Below, in pieces: positions 49,790 to 61,879 of a DNA stretch of 64,000 bases. Position numbers and translations under genes: made by a program. Source of the stretch: Sipunculus nudus (taxonomy: Eukaryota > Annelida > Sipuncula > Golfingiida > Sipunculidae). The notes under the pieces are model-generated. The model saw only the letters and a list, made by a program, of their open reading frames with translations. It made no database searches and was not told the origin of the DNA. Numbering within the stretch: the stretch's first letter is position 1; every line of letters starts with the position of its first letter. The DNA lies in the NCBI GenBank assembly GCA_026874595.1, contig CM049311.1, positions 8,407,676-8,471,675 on the forward strand, read 5' to 3'.

Positions 49790-52700
49790 CGATTTAATGA
49801 TCCAGTGCCTTGCATGTCTTTTTGTCTCTATGTAAAACTACAAGTACTACTACTGTAAGGTACAACAAGGGTAAACAGATATGCCAAGCTGTGTGGGATT
49901 TTAATATTTACTTCCCTTCCAAAAATAAATGTGATGTGCAGATTCCACAGAAACTTGCTAAATCTAATTCATGTCCTCATCTCTGTACAAAGATCAAGCC
50001 AACTATGATTCAATTGTATAAAGTCAAGGTCCATTGGTCATTGTCTTTTGATGATGAACCAACACTGACACAACGGACTGAACACCATGGGGGAACTATT
50101 TGAGAGAAAGGCAACTAACACTGATAATGACATGCGGCATGGATTGATTTTACTGCAGATATTTAATTGTTTTATAAATATATCATATAGAGTGGTGTCT
50201 AAAACAGTTTTGAAGAAATGATAAACTTCATTTTCATCACCACTGATTTACAGTCATCATACCTACTGAGCCACAATGAGAGGTCAACCACACATAAGTT
50301 GTAAACCTTAGAAAAGAGAATTTTAGTGTTGTGTGGAATTGCATGCTTGAATTGGCAATAAGTATATTAACCAAAAGTGACCTGAAGCAGCCTCTTGACT
50401 TGGTTATAATAAAGTTTCTATTTTAATGAAAGGCCTTGTGGTAGGGTGGGCCAGTAAATAAATGACAACTTCACACAGCTGTAACAGTTTTATTTGCATA
50501 AAATGAATATCATCACAAAGCCAAATATGGATATTTTTAGGAAAAGTGTTGATATGCATAACAATGTGGATCTGGTCATATATATAGTAAGTATGTCATC
50601 ACCCAATCTTGCCCCATTTAGACCCTCTGTCCTGCTACAAACATTCTTAAAAATATTGAAAAAAAAGACCATATTTGCATTCTGCCTTTTACAAACACAA
50701 GATCAACTGAACTGATGACATCTAATGGGGATTTCTGACTTGCCAGAAAATATAAAAGAACCTAAACCTATAACCTTGTTTGGGTGATTCATGATCAAGT
50801 CTTTAATGTCACACCAAGTTTACATGACAGTGCTTGAATAGAAATGGCAATATCAAGGCCTCCGACACAGCACTTTTTCTTAACAACTCAGTAATTAGAG
50901 TAAATTCTTAAGCCCCCCACCCCCAATCACACACAAAAGTCATAGAATTAAGCAGTCTGGGAGGTTGGGATTTAATTTTCATATATCCCCTTGATCGTAA
51001 AATGATCAGGTTATTAATGTTGCAGAGAACTCCTAAAACCTGTAATAAAAATGTAAACCTAGACCTTGATACTCCTTGAAAACTTTATGAATGAGTCTAC
51101 AAATGCTAGTTTTAATATATTAATGGAATCAATTGGCTTTCTTATGTTGCTTTCTGATAGATTTTAGAAAAAAATTTTGGTAAAAAATGGACACTGCTTT
51201 GCAAAACAAATAGTCCTATAAATAAACCCAATCTACAAGTTGCATATAGATAATAATGAAGGAATGTTGGGCAATGTGTAAATCTGATCCCTGGTAACCA
51301 TGGAAACAAACCATGACTGAACTTTGCACAATTAATATGTTTGGAATGCTATAGATTACATCTTGTTAGTGTCTGCAAATCAAGCCACTTTCATCAATAT
51401 AGAACAAACTACGAATGTTTCAGAAAGTCCAATACAACTGTGCTCGCCAAAGTATGTTGAATGTTGATCATGCATGTCATACTCATTCAATAAAGCAATT
51501 GACTACATTATCATGTAAACAGAAACAACTGACTAACAGTTACTCAGTGTTTCCAGGATAAAAACAAACATTTATTTATATATGTAATATTGTGAAAAAC
51601 TGACATAATGACCACCCCTGTGACAAGACCACACATGGCAGGCTTTTGCCCAAAATGCTATGGTGAGATGCTTTTGCTCAAGCAGTTCAATTCACCCCTG
51701 CTACTGAATGAAATTGTCAAGCTTTCAGGTAAACTGGACCCTTTTAAATTTCCTAATGCTCTGATCATTACTGCCGATCACACAACATGTATCAATTGGT
51801 CCAACATTTAGTCTTGTCCTCTGGTGGCCAAATCCAGGAAACAATTACCTTTTAGAATCGTGTATATATAAAGCACATTACAGAGTTTACCATCCAAAGG
51901 AAACCACTTTTATTGGTCCCTGCAGCAACCCTATTTGTAGGCTGCCTGTACAGTGGTGGCCCTTAAAACAATACAGATTTTACATACCAAATTTAATCTG
52001 GTTATGATCATATGTGGAATATCATATTCATGGATGCAGTTGCAATACACTAAGCTTATCTGGAACTTGTGCATTAACCACATACTTGTACCCAATCCCT
52101 GGTCAGTGTAATCTGGCTTTTGTCAAGACAATCTACAACCAATGACAGACCTGGACTTACGGTAGTGCACTCATTGTGAGACATATAACATGTGCAGAAT
52201 GAGGATACTGGTCAAATACGCTTAATGGATTATAAATAAAGGCATCATACTAAAAGGCACTTAACATGCTAATGCACTTAGAAATTTGTCTGCAATTTGA
52301 CAACAATAAATTGTATGATCACTTTATATAAAGTAACATGTCTATACACAAAACATAACTGAAACCCTTAGAAAATCTTTGCTAAAAATTGAAAACCTGA
52401 AAATTATGTATAATGATATATTGAAGGAAAACAGCTGTCTGTATAACAGAATTTTTAAAAGATCGGGATCTGTCCTTAATCAGTTATATCTACAAGGCTA
52501 TATTAAAAAATTTCAACCATATCATACGCTTATCCTCATAGTCATATAATATAATGCCACATATTGGCCTGTCCATTAAGAAACCACAATCACTCATTAA
52601 AAGAGGGAATCCCAATGCAGTAGTCACACTACGTGGTTTCAATGTAACATTTCAGAGCTACTTACCAACCCTCTTTTACTTGCTTCTCAGATTTGCCTGC

Positions 52701-53385
52701 TTCTCAACATAAGGGAAACATTTTGGGGGCCCCGTTCACAATTGTATAGCTCTTCAATTATGTTTACCCCAAGGACTGGCAGTATAGTATGTTCTGGCTT
52801 AATATTAACAACCATTCCAGATTTGTACAGACCTATGTCCATTTTGGTGATTTAAACCTAAAATGTTGTGGTTTTAATTTATATGTAGGAAAAATCCTAC
52901 ATTATATTTTTTTCAACATGATTACTGCTTTCAATACAGGACTTGCAAAGTATTGCCACCAAGGAGCTTGCACACACAAAGAATGCACTAGTAATAGGTC
53001 TTACCAAGTTTGAAATTACCAATACTTGAGCTGTGCAAACACCCTGGCATCACTAAGTGAAAGGAGTTATTGATCATATGTAGTGTGATTTCTGTATGTG
53101 GAGAGTAATAGTCCTTTTCCATCACACCAGCGATATCTGTTGGTAAAAAATTATACTAATATTTGTGTCTGTTATATGGGAAAAAAGCCATATTAAGGAA
53201 GAATGCATTTGTTATATATCCAAAGGTAATAGTAAGAAATGTGTAATTTTTAAAAGCTAGGTTCCCACTGAATTTTCCCGTACCTACCGTACCTTTTTTC
53301 ATTTATCAAAACCCTTCATGCTAAATGACTAGACCCAAACACATTAGATATCTGTGATGCACAGAGTGTGTGCTCATGGAAAAGG

Positions 53386-53391
53386 TTTATT
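53386..53391 (-). terminator. Possible CRYZL1 polyadenylation signal
   Basis: TTTATT on the plus strand reads AATAAA on the CRYZL1 strand, about 70 bases past its stop codon. Confidence 0.5.
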
Positions 53392-53460
53392 AATGGAGGA
53401 GAAAAGAGTAAGAGTACTGAGTGACTTGTTGGATCCTGCAAGAGTGACTGATGTTAATGT

Positions 53461-53615
53461 TTAATCTCTTCTCTGTGGTGTGATGACCACTTTGCCCAGT
53501 CTGTGTTTGTCCACCGTGGCCCACACAGCTGCTGCTTGGTCCAGGCTGACCTCCTGGTTGATTCGAGGTTTCAGCGTCTTCTGTGACAGAAGTTGCATAA
53601 GATCACGCAGGATAT
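53461..53615 (-). CDS. CRYZL1: CRYZL1 last exon
   Basis: Begins after CAG; C from the previous exon plus AT gives His, then ILRDLMQLLSQKTLKPRI, VSLDQAAAVWATVDKHRLGK and TPQRRD, with TAA at 53463-53461. An acceptor 3 bp earlier (GTAG) would insert one residue; the chosen one aligns with human YLCILKDVM without a gap. Confidence 0.94.
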
Positions 53616-56600
53616 CTGCTACAGTCAAGGATCACATGGTAGGTCATATTTATTATGTATAACATTAGAGCTGGTGCTGTTTATTAATTTATATATTTAC
53701 AATTATCTGGATGTGAAGTCTTAGCCTATATACACTTAACAAGGATCCTGATCCATCTTTTCTATATTTATGTCATGCTTGATTAACGTGGGTCACAAAA
53801 GCACTAGGACTAAGTGGTCCCTAATACTGCAGAATGCCTCTGACCTTCACTGGGACAAAGATATCACCCTATATCACGATGATATACAATCGATTGAATT
53901 TAAAATTTATTACGGTCATCAAGATTTCCTCAAAATTTAAATGGATTGATCCTTGGGTATTATCCTAAGTCTCCAAAAATTTCAACTAAATCTTTTCAGA
54001 GCTTTTGTGTAAGATGCTGACAAACAAACAATTCAAAAAGGGGAAAATATCATACCATGTCACCTGGCACAGGTATAATGGTACATTCAGGTTGACAGGT
54101 ACCAGGTATTGCATGGAATACTTGGTATCAAGGACACCGACAAGGGTCTGTCAAAGTATTTATTTTAAACAACTTAGATGTACCAGAAGTTGAAAAATCC
54201 AGGGTCTCTGATGGCACCATCACTGTTCATGTGACTGAGCTGACCTGTAGGCATACTGCTAACATGGTAGTAATTAAGTATGCCACTAAAATATGAAAAA
54301 AAAACTTAATGCTCTGGTGTATGTAATTAAGTCCAGAATATTTGTGTAGGCTCAAACACTAAATTAAAAGTTAAGTCAGAGAACCATAAATTACTTATAT
54401 CATTTGCCATCAGGTGGCAGCACCTGTCCTAGTGCTGCCTTATGGTGAGAGCAAGTCTTTCTAGATTAAGCTACTTGGACAGTCTCCTAATACCAGTGTA
54501 TGGCTGTGTATGACTTTTAAGTTGACATGGTCACTTAGACAAATTTTACATTATTTAAAACACAGATATAACTATTTTATTGATATTCCTAATTTCCTGG
54601 TAGTTATAATGGATTAAGGATACGTTGATAAACCCCGAGTTTGCTTGGTGCCATGGTCCACAACTGTCCAAACAAGAATGAGACGCTGGCTCCCTTCAAG
54701 AACAAGATTTGGCAGTCTGGGGGATCAAGCTGTACACAAAGAAGAAGCACAATTTTAGTCAATGTAAGTGTCATCTGAAGTATAATAAAACATACTTATT
54801 GTATTATGATAATTTTTTATTTATACTTAACAGTTTGAAATATATTTTTGTCAACATATGTATGCTTCCTTGTAATTACAAGTTTATTTCTAAAATATGA
54901 AAAAAATAATGTATGGGTTTGTGTATTAAAATAAAAAAAAACACAGGAAAACACTTGGATCAGACAATTTTATCTCACTGAATTAATACTCTAGAGTTTT
55001 CAAATCATTTTCAAAGAAAGAAGTGATTAATCTTTGATATTACATAAGGTACTTATTCAATAACATTTAATCTACTTACTGACCTGGTAGTATTTCTTAG
55101 TCTATAAAATAATAGGTCCATACACAATTTTACAACTATAAATGCATATGGTTTTCATTATTTGCATTTCTTTATGTTCTGAGTTCTAAAAAATTCAGTC
55201 CTTGAGTCAATTATGTGTAAACATGAGATGTATTAGTGCTATAAATATTTTGTTGCACATAATATTTATTAACTAGAAAACAGGCAGCCAACTAGTGACT
55301 ACAGGTATCTGCCAAATCACAGAGACATGGGTAAAGTAAGGCATTGAATGTTCCTGACATGACTCCAAGTTTGTGGTATCAGAGATGCCAAAGTATCCCA
55401 AGACAGATGAAATGCAAACACATTGTGAACACCAAACAAAAATGATTGCAGATGGCGCCATTAGTCTTAATTAGTTGACCGAGGTATCCAAGACCTATAT
55501 ACATGCATAATTTTACGACAACACGGCAAACTTCTCCAGAGAAAAAGGACATCAATGTATTCTATAAAAACAGGAGGACAGGGGCCACCTGTCTGGTCTA
55601 TGAGAAATCTATCCAAGATGGATAATCATGCAAAATTTCAGGCTGATACATCCATCCACTCCTGAGATAGGAGCTATTTTCACCAACAGCAAATGCACAG
55701 ATGGACGCCACATGAAAATGATTGCAGATGGTGCCACCAGATGGAGGTATCCAAGATTTTTTGACATGCACAATTTCAGCCCAATACATTGAACAAATCA
55801 ATTAGGGGAACAGATGGCAACCACATGGATGGATGCCATGCAAAAATGATTGTAGGTTGCACCACCAGCTTTGAGTATTAGATGAAGGGATCAAAGATCT
55901 ATATACATGCATAATTTCAGGCCAATACGACAAAGCACTCCTTAGAAAATTGCAAAAATGTATTCTACATAGAAGGGAAGGTAGGTGGCACCACCTGTCT
56001 GGTCTATAAGAAAACTCTCGTAGATGATTGGGCATGCTAAATTTCAGACCAATACATTGAACCATTCTTGAGATTCACCCAAAGCAAACACACGGATGGA
56101 TGCTTTGCAAAAAGAATTGCAGATGGCATCACCAGTCTTGAGTATGAGATGGATGTATCCAAGATCTATGGACATGCACAATTTCAGACCAATATATTGA
56201 ACCACTCCTGAGATATGAGTAATTTTCACCCAATGCAAAGGCATGGATGAATAGTACACAAATACCATTACAGATGGCGCCAATAGTCTTGAGTACCAGA
56301 TAGAGGTATCCAAGATATATGAACATGCACAATTTCAGCCCAATACATTGAACTAATACTTAAGGTGAATGGATCGCAACCACATGGATGGATGCCACAC
56401 AAAAATGATTGTATGTTGCACCACCAGTCTCAAATAAAAGATGGAGGGATCTAAGATCTATGGACATGCATAATTTCAGCCCAATACATGCATTGAACCA
56501 CTCCTGAGACATGGGCTGTTATCACTTAGACACCCAGATTCATACTGCATGCAAAGGACTGCAGGTGGCACGGCACCAGTTCACGTGACCAAATAATTAA

Positions 56601-59600
56601 GCAAGGTTTCTGAAAGATTGGTCCAAGGGTCTCAGAGGAGTTCTCTGGAAATTAACATGGTGGTAGCTGAACCTACGTGAAAACATAGTATCTACAGCAC
56701 TCTGTTTTAGGGGATACAATAAAGGATTATGAAATCTGTAAAAATCACAATCATACATATATTGGCTGGCATGGTGGATTACCTGTAGTTTTGGATGTGA
56801 GGTGATCCACGTTCCACCGGCGGCCAGACAGGACAACAGCTCTTGTTTATGAGGCACTGTGTATGAGGACTGTTCTCCTACAGTTCGAATATCTTCATCT
56901 GTACTGAATAACCTCACTGTTAAAATAATATATACTAATAAACAGTAAAACATAATTTTGTCAGAGTCGAGGTTCAGAGTGAGGTGCACCATTAATTATG
57001 AATCTATACAATTTGGCATTAATTTACAAATATTTCCATAGACTTGTCATTTTCACACAAGAGGGTGTCTGACCTCAGCAGCTCTGACTATCAAAGGTTT
57101 GACAAGATATGTACATGTGCGTAAAATACAATGAAACATCATTTTGGAATGCATTACAATTCTCTGTATACATTTTTGTAACAAACTCCATGTCCAGGTA
57201 TGATTCAATACAAAAAAAAATTAATAAGCCGAACCAATGTCTATCATAGAGAATAACAAATTACTGTGTGCATCACCTGTGATTCTTACCTCCGTTGTCT
57301 ATGATGACATCTACCCCTACCCCTCCTGTCTCCTCTATCACGCTGCTGACTAGAGTATGGGTTTTACTGTCCAAATCTATCACATGAGCTGAAAATACAG
57401 TAAAAACCATTATCTAATATGATAATTTGTTCAGGAATAGTAATTCTGAAGAGATTATCATTTCCAATTAACAACTCTCTTTTGATTACACAGCAAGAAA
57501 ATATAAAATTTTAAACAACAATAACTACCATTCTTCACTTCAGGGGTGTCACAGCATGGAGTGTTGTCATGATCAAGAGTTTCAGATGTAATGTTATTTC
57601 AGAGCAGAGTGGAACATAATATGAATAACAAACCAATGTGGATTTGGAATTATTCCTCTGAGGTTTAAAGTTCATAGAATCTATAAGTCACCAATTTCTA
57701 TAATTCAAAGTCTGAAGATAATTTCGTAAAAAAATGTCTTTGAAGTCACTGCTGATCTGCCTATACTAATATGAAAAAGTCAAACAAATGTGTCAAAAAT
57801 GTGATTTATTTCCCAATTTAATTTCATCAACACAAATTGATTAATTGTGCTTTTAAGGCACCACTGACTGTTAATAAGTAATACATGTTCAGGGATGATG
57901 AAACTAACTTAATCTTTGTAGGCCCATTAAGTTGGACTCAAAACTAATAACCCCAAAAATGCTTTGGAAGATAAAGCAAATGAGTTTAAGCTAACACATA
58001 TTTTGGAGTCCTGCGTGTAATATATGAACATGTAAATAATAGGACTTGAACACTAACTTTTCACAATTAAAGGAATTATGTAGAATATTCAGCTTATATG
58101 TCATACCAAAGCTTTATGTCGTTCAAATGTTTTATATTTTTTAAGCTCAAACATGTTTAAGTTTTTCTGTTTGATTTTGAGATAAACATTAAACTTGCTA
58201 GTTCATCCATTAAACAGGACATATTAGGCCAAAATAAAAAAAAGGTATGGTTCTCAGGCACTTTTTTGCAGAAATCAATGCGGGCGGGCGCTTTTTTTAT
58301 TTTAAATTTTTTGGTATGTTTCAATAAAAATGTCAAATGATAAGGGAAAAGCATGAAAATAACAGTTTTATTTTGCTAAATAAGTTAAAGCACTACAAAA
58401 CAAAGGAAATTGTGTGGTTTTATCTTCTTGAAAGAAATGTCGGAGCGGCAGCAGCTCAAAATTGGAAAGTTTTTATTGAAAATCAAAATAAAAATTTTTG
58501 ATGCGGGGGTATAAAATTGATGCGGGCGGTGCCTGAGAACCAAACCTTTAATTTTTTTTGGCCTTACATAACAGTTAATGATTTGTTAATGAGATCAGCA
58601 CACCTGGATCAGCTCTATATAGACATAACATGTATACTGGGTTTTAAAATCTGACAGCAGCTAGAGCATTGCTCCTTTACTCACCTATTTGGGACTGTAG
58701 GGATTCTAGATAACTCCTGTCCTCTCCAGAACTTGCAGTAGTTAATACCTACATAAAACTATAATACCGTTATTACTAACACCAAGACAGTACTCAGATA
58801 CCTCCATTTGATCACTTTTAAAAATTCAATCTATATCTTACCTCAGGATATCAAATCATAATCAATTCATTCTTTTTAAGATATTTCATAAAAAAACAGA
58901 CAATCAAACAGACAGGGTTCACAATGATGCCACCAAAAAATAAGAAAAATTAATAACCATAATTTATTCAAATTTAACAGCTAAAAAAACCATAACAATA
59001 CAAAATGCACAAATTTGTGTAAAATGCAGCATTTTAAAAAGAAGAGATATATAATGTGAGATATAGCGCCTATTGCATACATTGTATTTCAAGATTCTAA
59101 ATGAATGCAGTCTTGGCCTGTAAAGTACTGATGATCAAGACCAAATCACACGAGGGCCGTTGTCAGTGCACCACAGCAATGGTGAAACAATGAGTTTGGC
59201 AGACTCCAGTGGTAAAATATTCAGCAGATGATTGGGATCAGATATTATTTTTTGGAATGCAAATTTGGGTTTTTAATGATAGGCAAATGATGGTGTTGTG
59301 CCAATTAATTGATAATATAAATGATTAGTCATTTTTCTGTATAATCAATTAAACTTTACTAGTAACTGATCGTCAACGATTATGTACATACATTTAAAGA
59401 AGTATGTTTGGGAAAATCTCTTAATTCTGTCAACAGGCTGAAGGCAGGCAGGACAAAAAGCAGCGGCATCTGTTGGCGAGTATGATTGCAGTTCTCAATA
59501 CCATAACAGCGTGATTGACACAGTTCTTATAAGATGACTGACAACTATGACTGTCACTTGCTGATGTTTCATCAGAAGACAATGAGATTGTGATACACCA

Positions 59601-61548
59601 AGGAGTGTCAATGCTGTCATTGTGGTGACCAGTCCTTCAAATGTTGTAACAGTAATGACTAGAGCATGTACCTAACATTACTTATTAAAAATTGATTATC
59701 CAATGATTTTAAAACAAAAGCATTGGATAATCAAGTTTTAATCAGTTTTATGATTTAATAATTGAATCCTAATGCTAGCAAGTGAGCAAATTCATACTGT
59801 ATTATATTAAAGATACATTATTAACCTTGGCACCCCAGTGATGAGCAAGTTGGACGGCCATTGAGCCCAAAGGTGATGCACCATCCATGACAAGGACAGT
59901 GTCACCCCGACATATGTGACCCTGAGAATGAAGCGCAGTGTAGGCACAGACACCGTCTCCAATAGATGCTGCTGCCACCTGTGGGGAAAGGTTGTTGGGC
60001 AGGTGAACTGAAACAAAAATTAAAGACCAGTACACATTTGGATACATTTTCATGATATGATTTATATAATTAATATTTCTTTGCAGTGCCTATTTCAGAG
60101 GCACTAGTGTAAAAATACACATTATCTCACTTTCAGATAATACTTCTTTCATGATATGATACAAGTGGCCTACACAGTGTAGTCCAGATTCTAAGCTGAT
60201 CTTCCTCTTTATTCAAAGATGACCAATTTTCCAAATTATCAATAAATTTCTTTCAAACAATTGCCTATCAGAAGCTGTTATTTACTATTGTGACCAATGA
60301 TGTTTCACTTCATATGCCTTGCATGATTCTAAAACATATTTTTATTTGTTGATATTGCTTTTCATCACATGGTCAAACACCAGGCAATACCAATACAAAT
60401 CTTAACTGCATATTGTGATGTATCATATATCATAACAGCCCTGACTGACCACACTCTATTTACCCTTGGAAACTTTATCATTTTTATTCAATTCTCTTAA
60501 ATAAGAAAACACTTTGATTTGTTCTATATTATTACACTTTATTTTTCCAAACACAAGTTTACAAAACTGTACAAATTTTTTTGGTAAGTTCTGTACATAC
60601 CAATGTGAAACTGATCCACAGTGCATTGTTCTGCACAGCCTGAGAAAGCCGTGTCCAGCGGCAAATATCCTGTAATAAAGAAAATAAAAACCAGTATATA
60701 TGCACTGTAATTTATATATGTATGTGTATGCATGTAAAGTAAACAGTAATTTTTCTCAAATTGAAATACTGGAGTCAATTTTCTGAACTGCAGAGGGACT
60801 ACAGTTGAGTGCAAAATACCATCCAGCATGATCAACCTGATAATGTGTGACAGACACTGACAAAGCAAAGAGTTAATGTTAATGGAATCAGAATGGAATA
60901 ATCTGGATAATTTAAAAGTGCATTTCCTATAGTGGAAAAATGAAAGGAAGCTTGGTTGTATGTGTACAACACTGTATGGTGAAGCGTGCCCACACCTACT
61001 GTTCTTGCAAGCTTTTACAGAAGCATGCACAAATTAGTCATAAGTAGATACTATGGTCTCACCTTCCCAATCAATTAAACATTTCAGATAAACAGCTCTT
61101 GTGAAAATTTAAGATAAGTAGTCATAATTTAAGTTCTCTGTTTATAGAAAAATGGTTTTCATATAAATGGCTCTCTACTCTCAAGAGATTTACTGAATCC
61201 TTACAATTTGGCACTTTGTATAACAGACAAGATAGACATCATGTTTAGAGACAGTCAATTTTCTGTATGACTTTAACCAGAAAGACTGGACTTAGTTTGA
61301 GACCTTGGAGCCAACCCAGAATGATTCAACCTGGATGTCCCTTCACCCCCCTTTTGATGCAGGTTACTACCACATTTTATTAATTTAAGTGTGAATAATA
61401 ATTTCATCCAGGGTATGATTGTACCTGCTACCTGGTCCCCAACACTGAATCCTGTAACACCTGGTCCCACCTGAGTAACGACTCCAACCACCTCATGTCC
61501 TACAGGTATATCAGGTACAGGTAACCTCCCAGCTAACTCCTCATATAC
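53461..61548 (-). CDS. CRYZL1: Quinone oxidoreductase-like protein 1, lacking first exon(s)
   Basis: A zeta-crystallin-like member of the medium-chain dehydrogenase family without the zinc site. Exons in coding order are 61548-61425, 60669-60601, 60007-59826, 58748-58685, 57388-57290, 56916-56783, 54729-54624 and 53615-53461. They total 933 nt, or 310 residues plus stop (human 349 in full). Matches to human include AAASIGDGVCAYTALH (AAGSIRDGVRAYTALH), VMDGASPLGSMAVQLAHH (IMDGASAFGTIAIQLAHH; the nucleotide-binding loop), ETGGVGVDVIIDNGGVRL, and LDPPDCQILFLKGASVSFL (LDPPDSHCLFLKGATLAFL). Phases agree at all seven junctions. About 40-45 N-terminal residues are missing, either beyond 64000 or in an unrecognised small exon. 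The substrate is not established for the family as far as I know. Confidence 0.96.
54407..54419 (+). promoter_or_regulatory. CTCF-like core motif
   Basis: CCATCAGGTGGCA fits the bilaterian CTCF core CCANYAGRKGGCR at every position. A one-mismatch relative (CCATCTGGTGGCA) occurs at about 40650. Occupancy is unknown; chance matches are expected. Confidence 0.2.
54624..54729 (-). CDS. CRYZL1: CRYZL1 exon
   Basis: The acceptor is GTGTACAG and the donor C|GTATCC. It encodes LDPPDCQILFLKGASVSFLF, then GQLWTMAPSKLGVYQ plus one base. It aligns without gaps with human residues following EENLQ. Confidence 0.95.
55440..56580. repeat. Tandem array of ~140-155-bp units in a CRYZL1 intron
   Basis: About eight diverged units. 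Each carries ATTGCAGATGGCGCCACCAG-like, GGTATCCAAGATCTATGGAC-like, ATGCACAATTTCAGCCCAAT, ACATTGAACCACTCCTGAG and ATGGATGCCA.GCAAAAATG words. Unit starts include about 55443, 55580, 55720, 55849, 55975, 56113, 56269, 56405 and 56560. Apparent minus-strand frames through it recur per unit and are not genes. Confidence 0.85.
56783..56916 (-). CDS. CRYZL1: CRYZL1 exon
   Basis: The acceptor is TTTAACAG and the donor CAG|GTAATC. After completing Val it encodes RLFSTDEDIRTVGEQ, then VPHKQELLSCLAAGGTWITS and HPKLQ; human has PHKHDIITLLGVGGHWVTT. Confidence 0.95.
57290..57388 (-). CDS. CRYZL1: CRYZL1 exon
   Basis: The acceptor is ATTTTCAG and the donor G|GTAAGA. It encodes (A)HVIDLDSKTHTLVSSVIEE and TGGVGVDVIIDNG plus one base. 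EETGGLGVDIVLDAG is the human equivalent. Confidence 0.95.
58227..58563. mobile_element. PIF/Harbinger-like MITE
   Basis: ~35-bp terminal inverted repeats: GGCCAAAATAAAAAAAAGGT with GGTTCTCAGGCAC at the left, and the matching GTGCCTGAGAACC...TTTTTTTTGGCC at the right. TTA flanks both sides (58224-58226 and 58564-58566), the 3-bp target type of PIF/Harbinger. It is 337 bp with no coding capacity. A decayed inverted copy lies at 18060-18404. Confidence 0.75.
58685..58748 (-). CDS. CRYZL1: CRYZL1 exon
   Basis: The acceptor is TATGTAG and the donor ATAG|GTGAGT. It encodes VLTTASSGEDRSYLESLQSQ and I plus one base. Short, but collinear with human VISTACSLEDKQCLERF. Confidence 0.92.
59826..60007 (-). 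CDS. CRYZL1: CRYZL1 exon with nucleotide-binding loop
   Basis: The acceptor is TTTGTTTCAG and the donor AAG|GTTAAT. It encodes HLPNNLSPQVAAASIGDGV, CAYTALHSQGHICRGDTV and LVMDGASPLGSMAVQLAHH, then WGAK. DGASPLG is the glycine-rich dinucleotide loop. Confidence 0.97.
60601..60669 (-). CDS. CRYZL1: CRYZL1 exon
   Basis: The acceptor is TATTACAG and the donor G|GTATGT. It encodes (G)YLPLDTAFSGCAEQCTVDQ and FHI plus one base, matching human GILPLDSEDPGLCEVVRVH. Confidence 0.95.
61425..61548 (-). CDS. CRYZL1: CRYZL1 first visible exon
   Basis: The acceptor is TCCCTGCAG and the donor GCAG|GTACAA. It encodes VYEELAGRLPVPDIPVGHEV, VGVVTQVGPGVTGFSVGDQV and A plus one base, in phase 0. PVGHEVVGVV and VGDQV are the GroES-like domain motifs of this superfamily. 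The real start must lie upstream. Confidence 0.96.
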
Positions 61549-61879
61549 CTGCAGGGAAGAAAATCTCACATACATAATTATAATTGATTGAAATGTTTCC
61601 ATCTCTAGACACCAAATGGATGACCAAAATTGTTTATTTCTATGCATTTGACACACAGATATATCTAATATTCCTCAACTCATATTTGTGATGCCATAAT
61701 CAAAGCTACATTGATAAAATTGAAACCTTCTTCTATACATGCTTGTTAGTCCAGTCAACGAATGACTTAGGTTGGACAAAAATGTTATCAAAGGTTTCTC
61801 ACCTGAAATGGATTTATTTATGGCGTTTTAGTTCACAAATAAAACCCCACCCGATTCCACCCATGGCCAAGTGTCATTT

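Larger units (their letters stand above)
49626..53460. other. Intergenic region between convergent ATP5PO and CRYZL1
   Basis: 3.8 kb of unremarkable AT-rich sequence. The ATP5PO 3' UTR occupies the first ~180 bp. Frames of up to 97 codons occur (for example 49810-50103 +) but match nothing I know and have no splice or start context. Human ITSN1, which lies between these genes as I recall, is not present here. Confidence 0.6.

Noticed and set aside
49810-50103. 97-codon plus-strand frame after ATP5PO
   Set aside because: Lies beyond the ATP5PO polyadenylation signals, has no recognisable similarity, splice context or coding signature.
49626-53460. Expected ITSN1 between ATP5PO and CRYZL1 by analogy with human
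   Set aside because: No EH, coiled-coil or SH3 domain coding sequence is present in this 3.8-kb interval.
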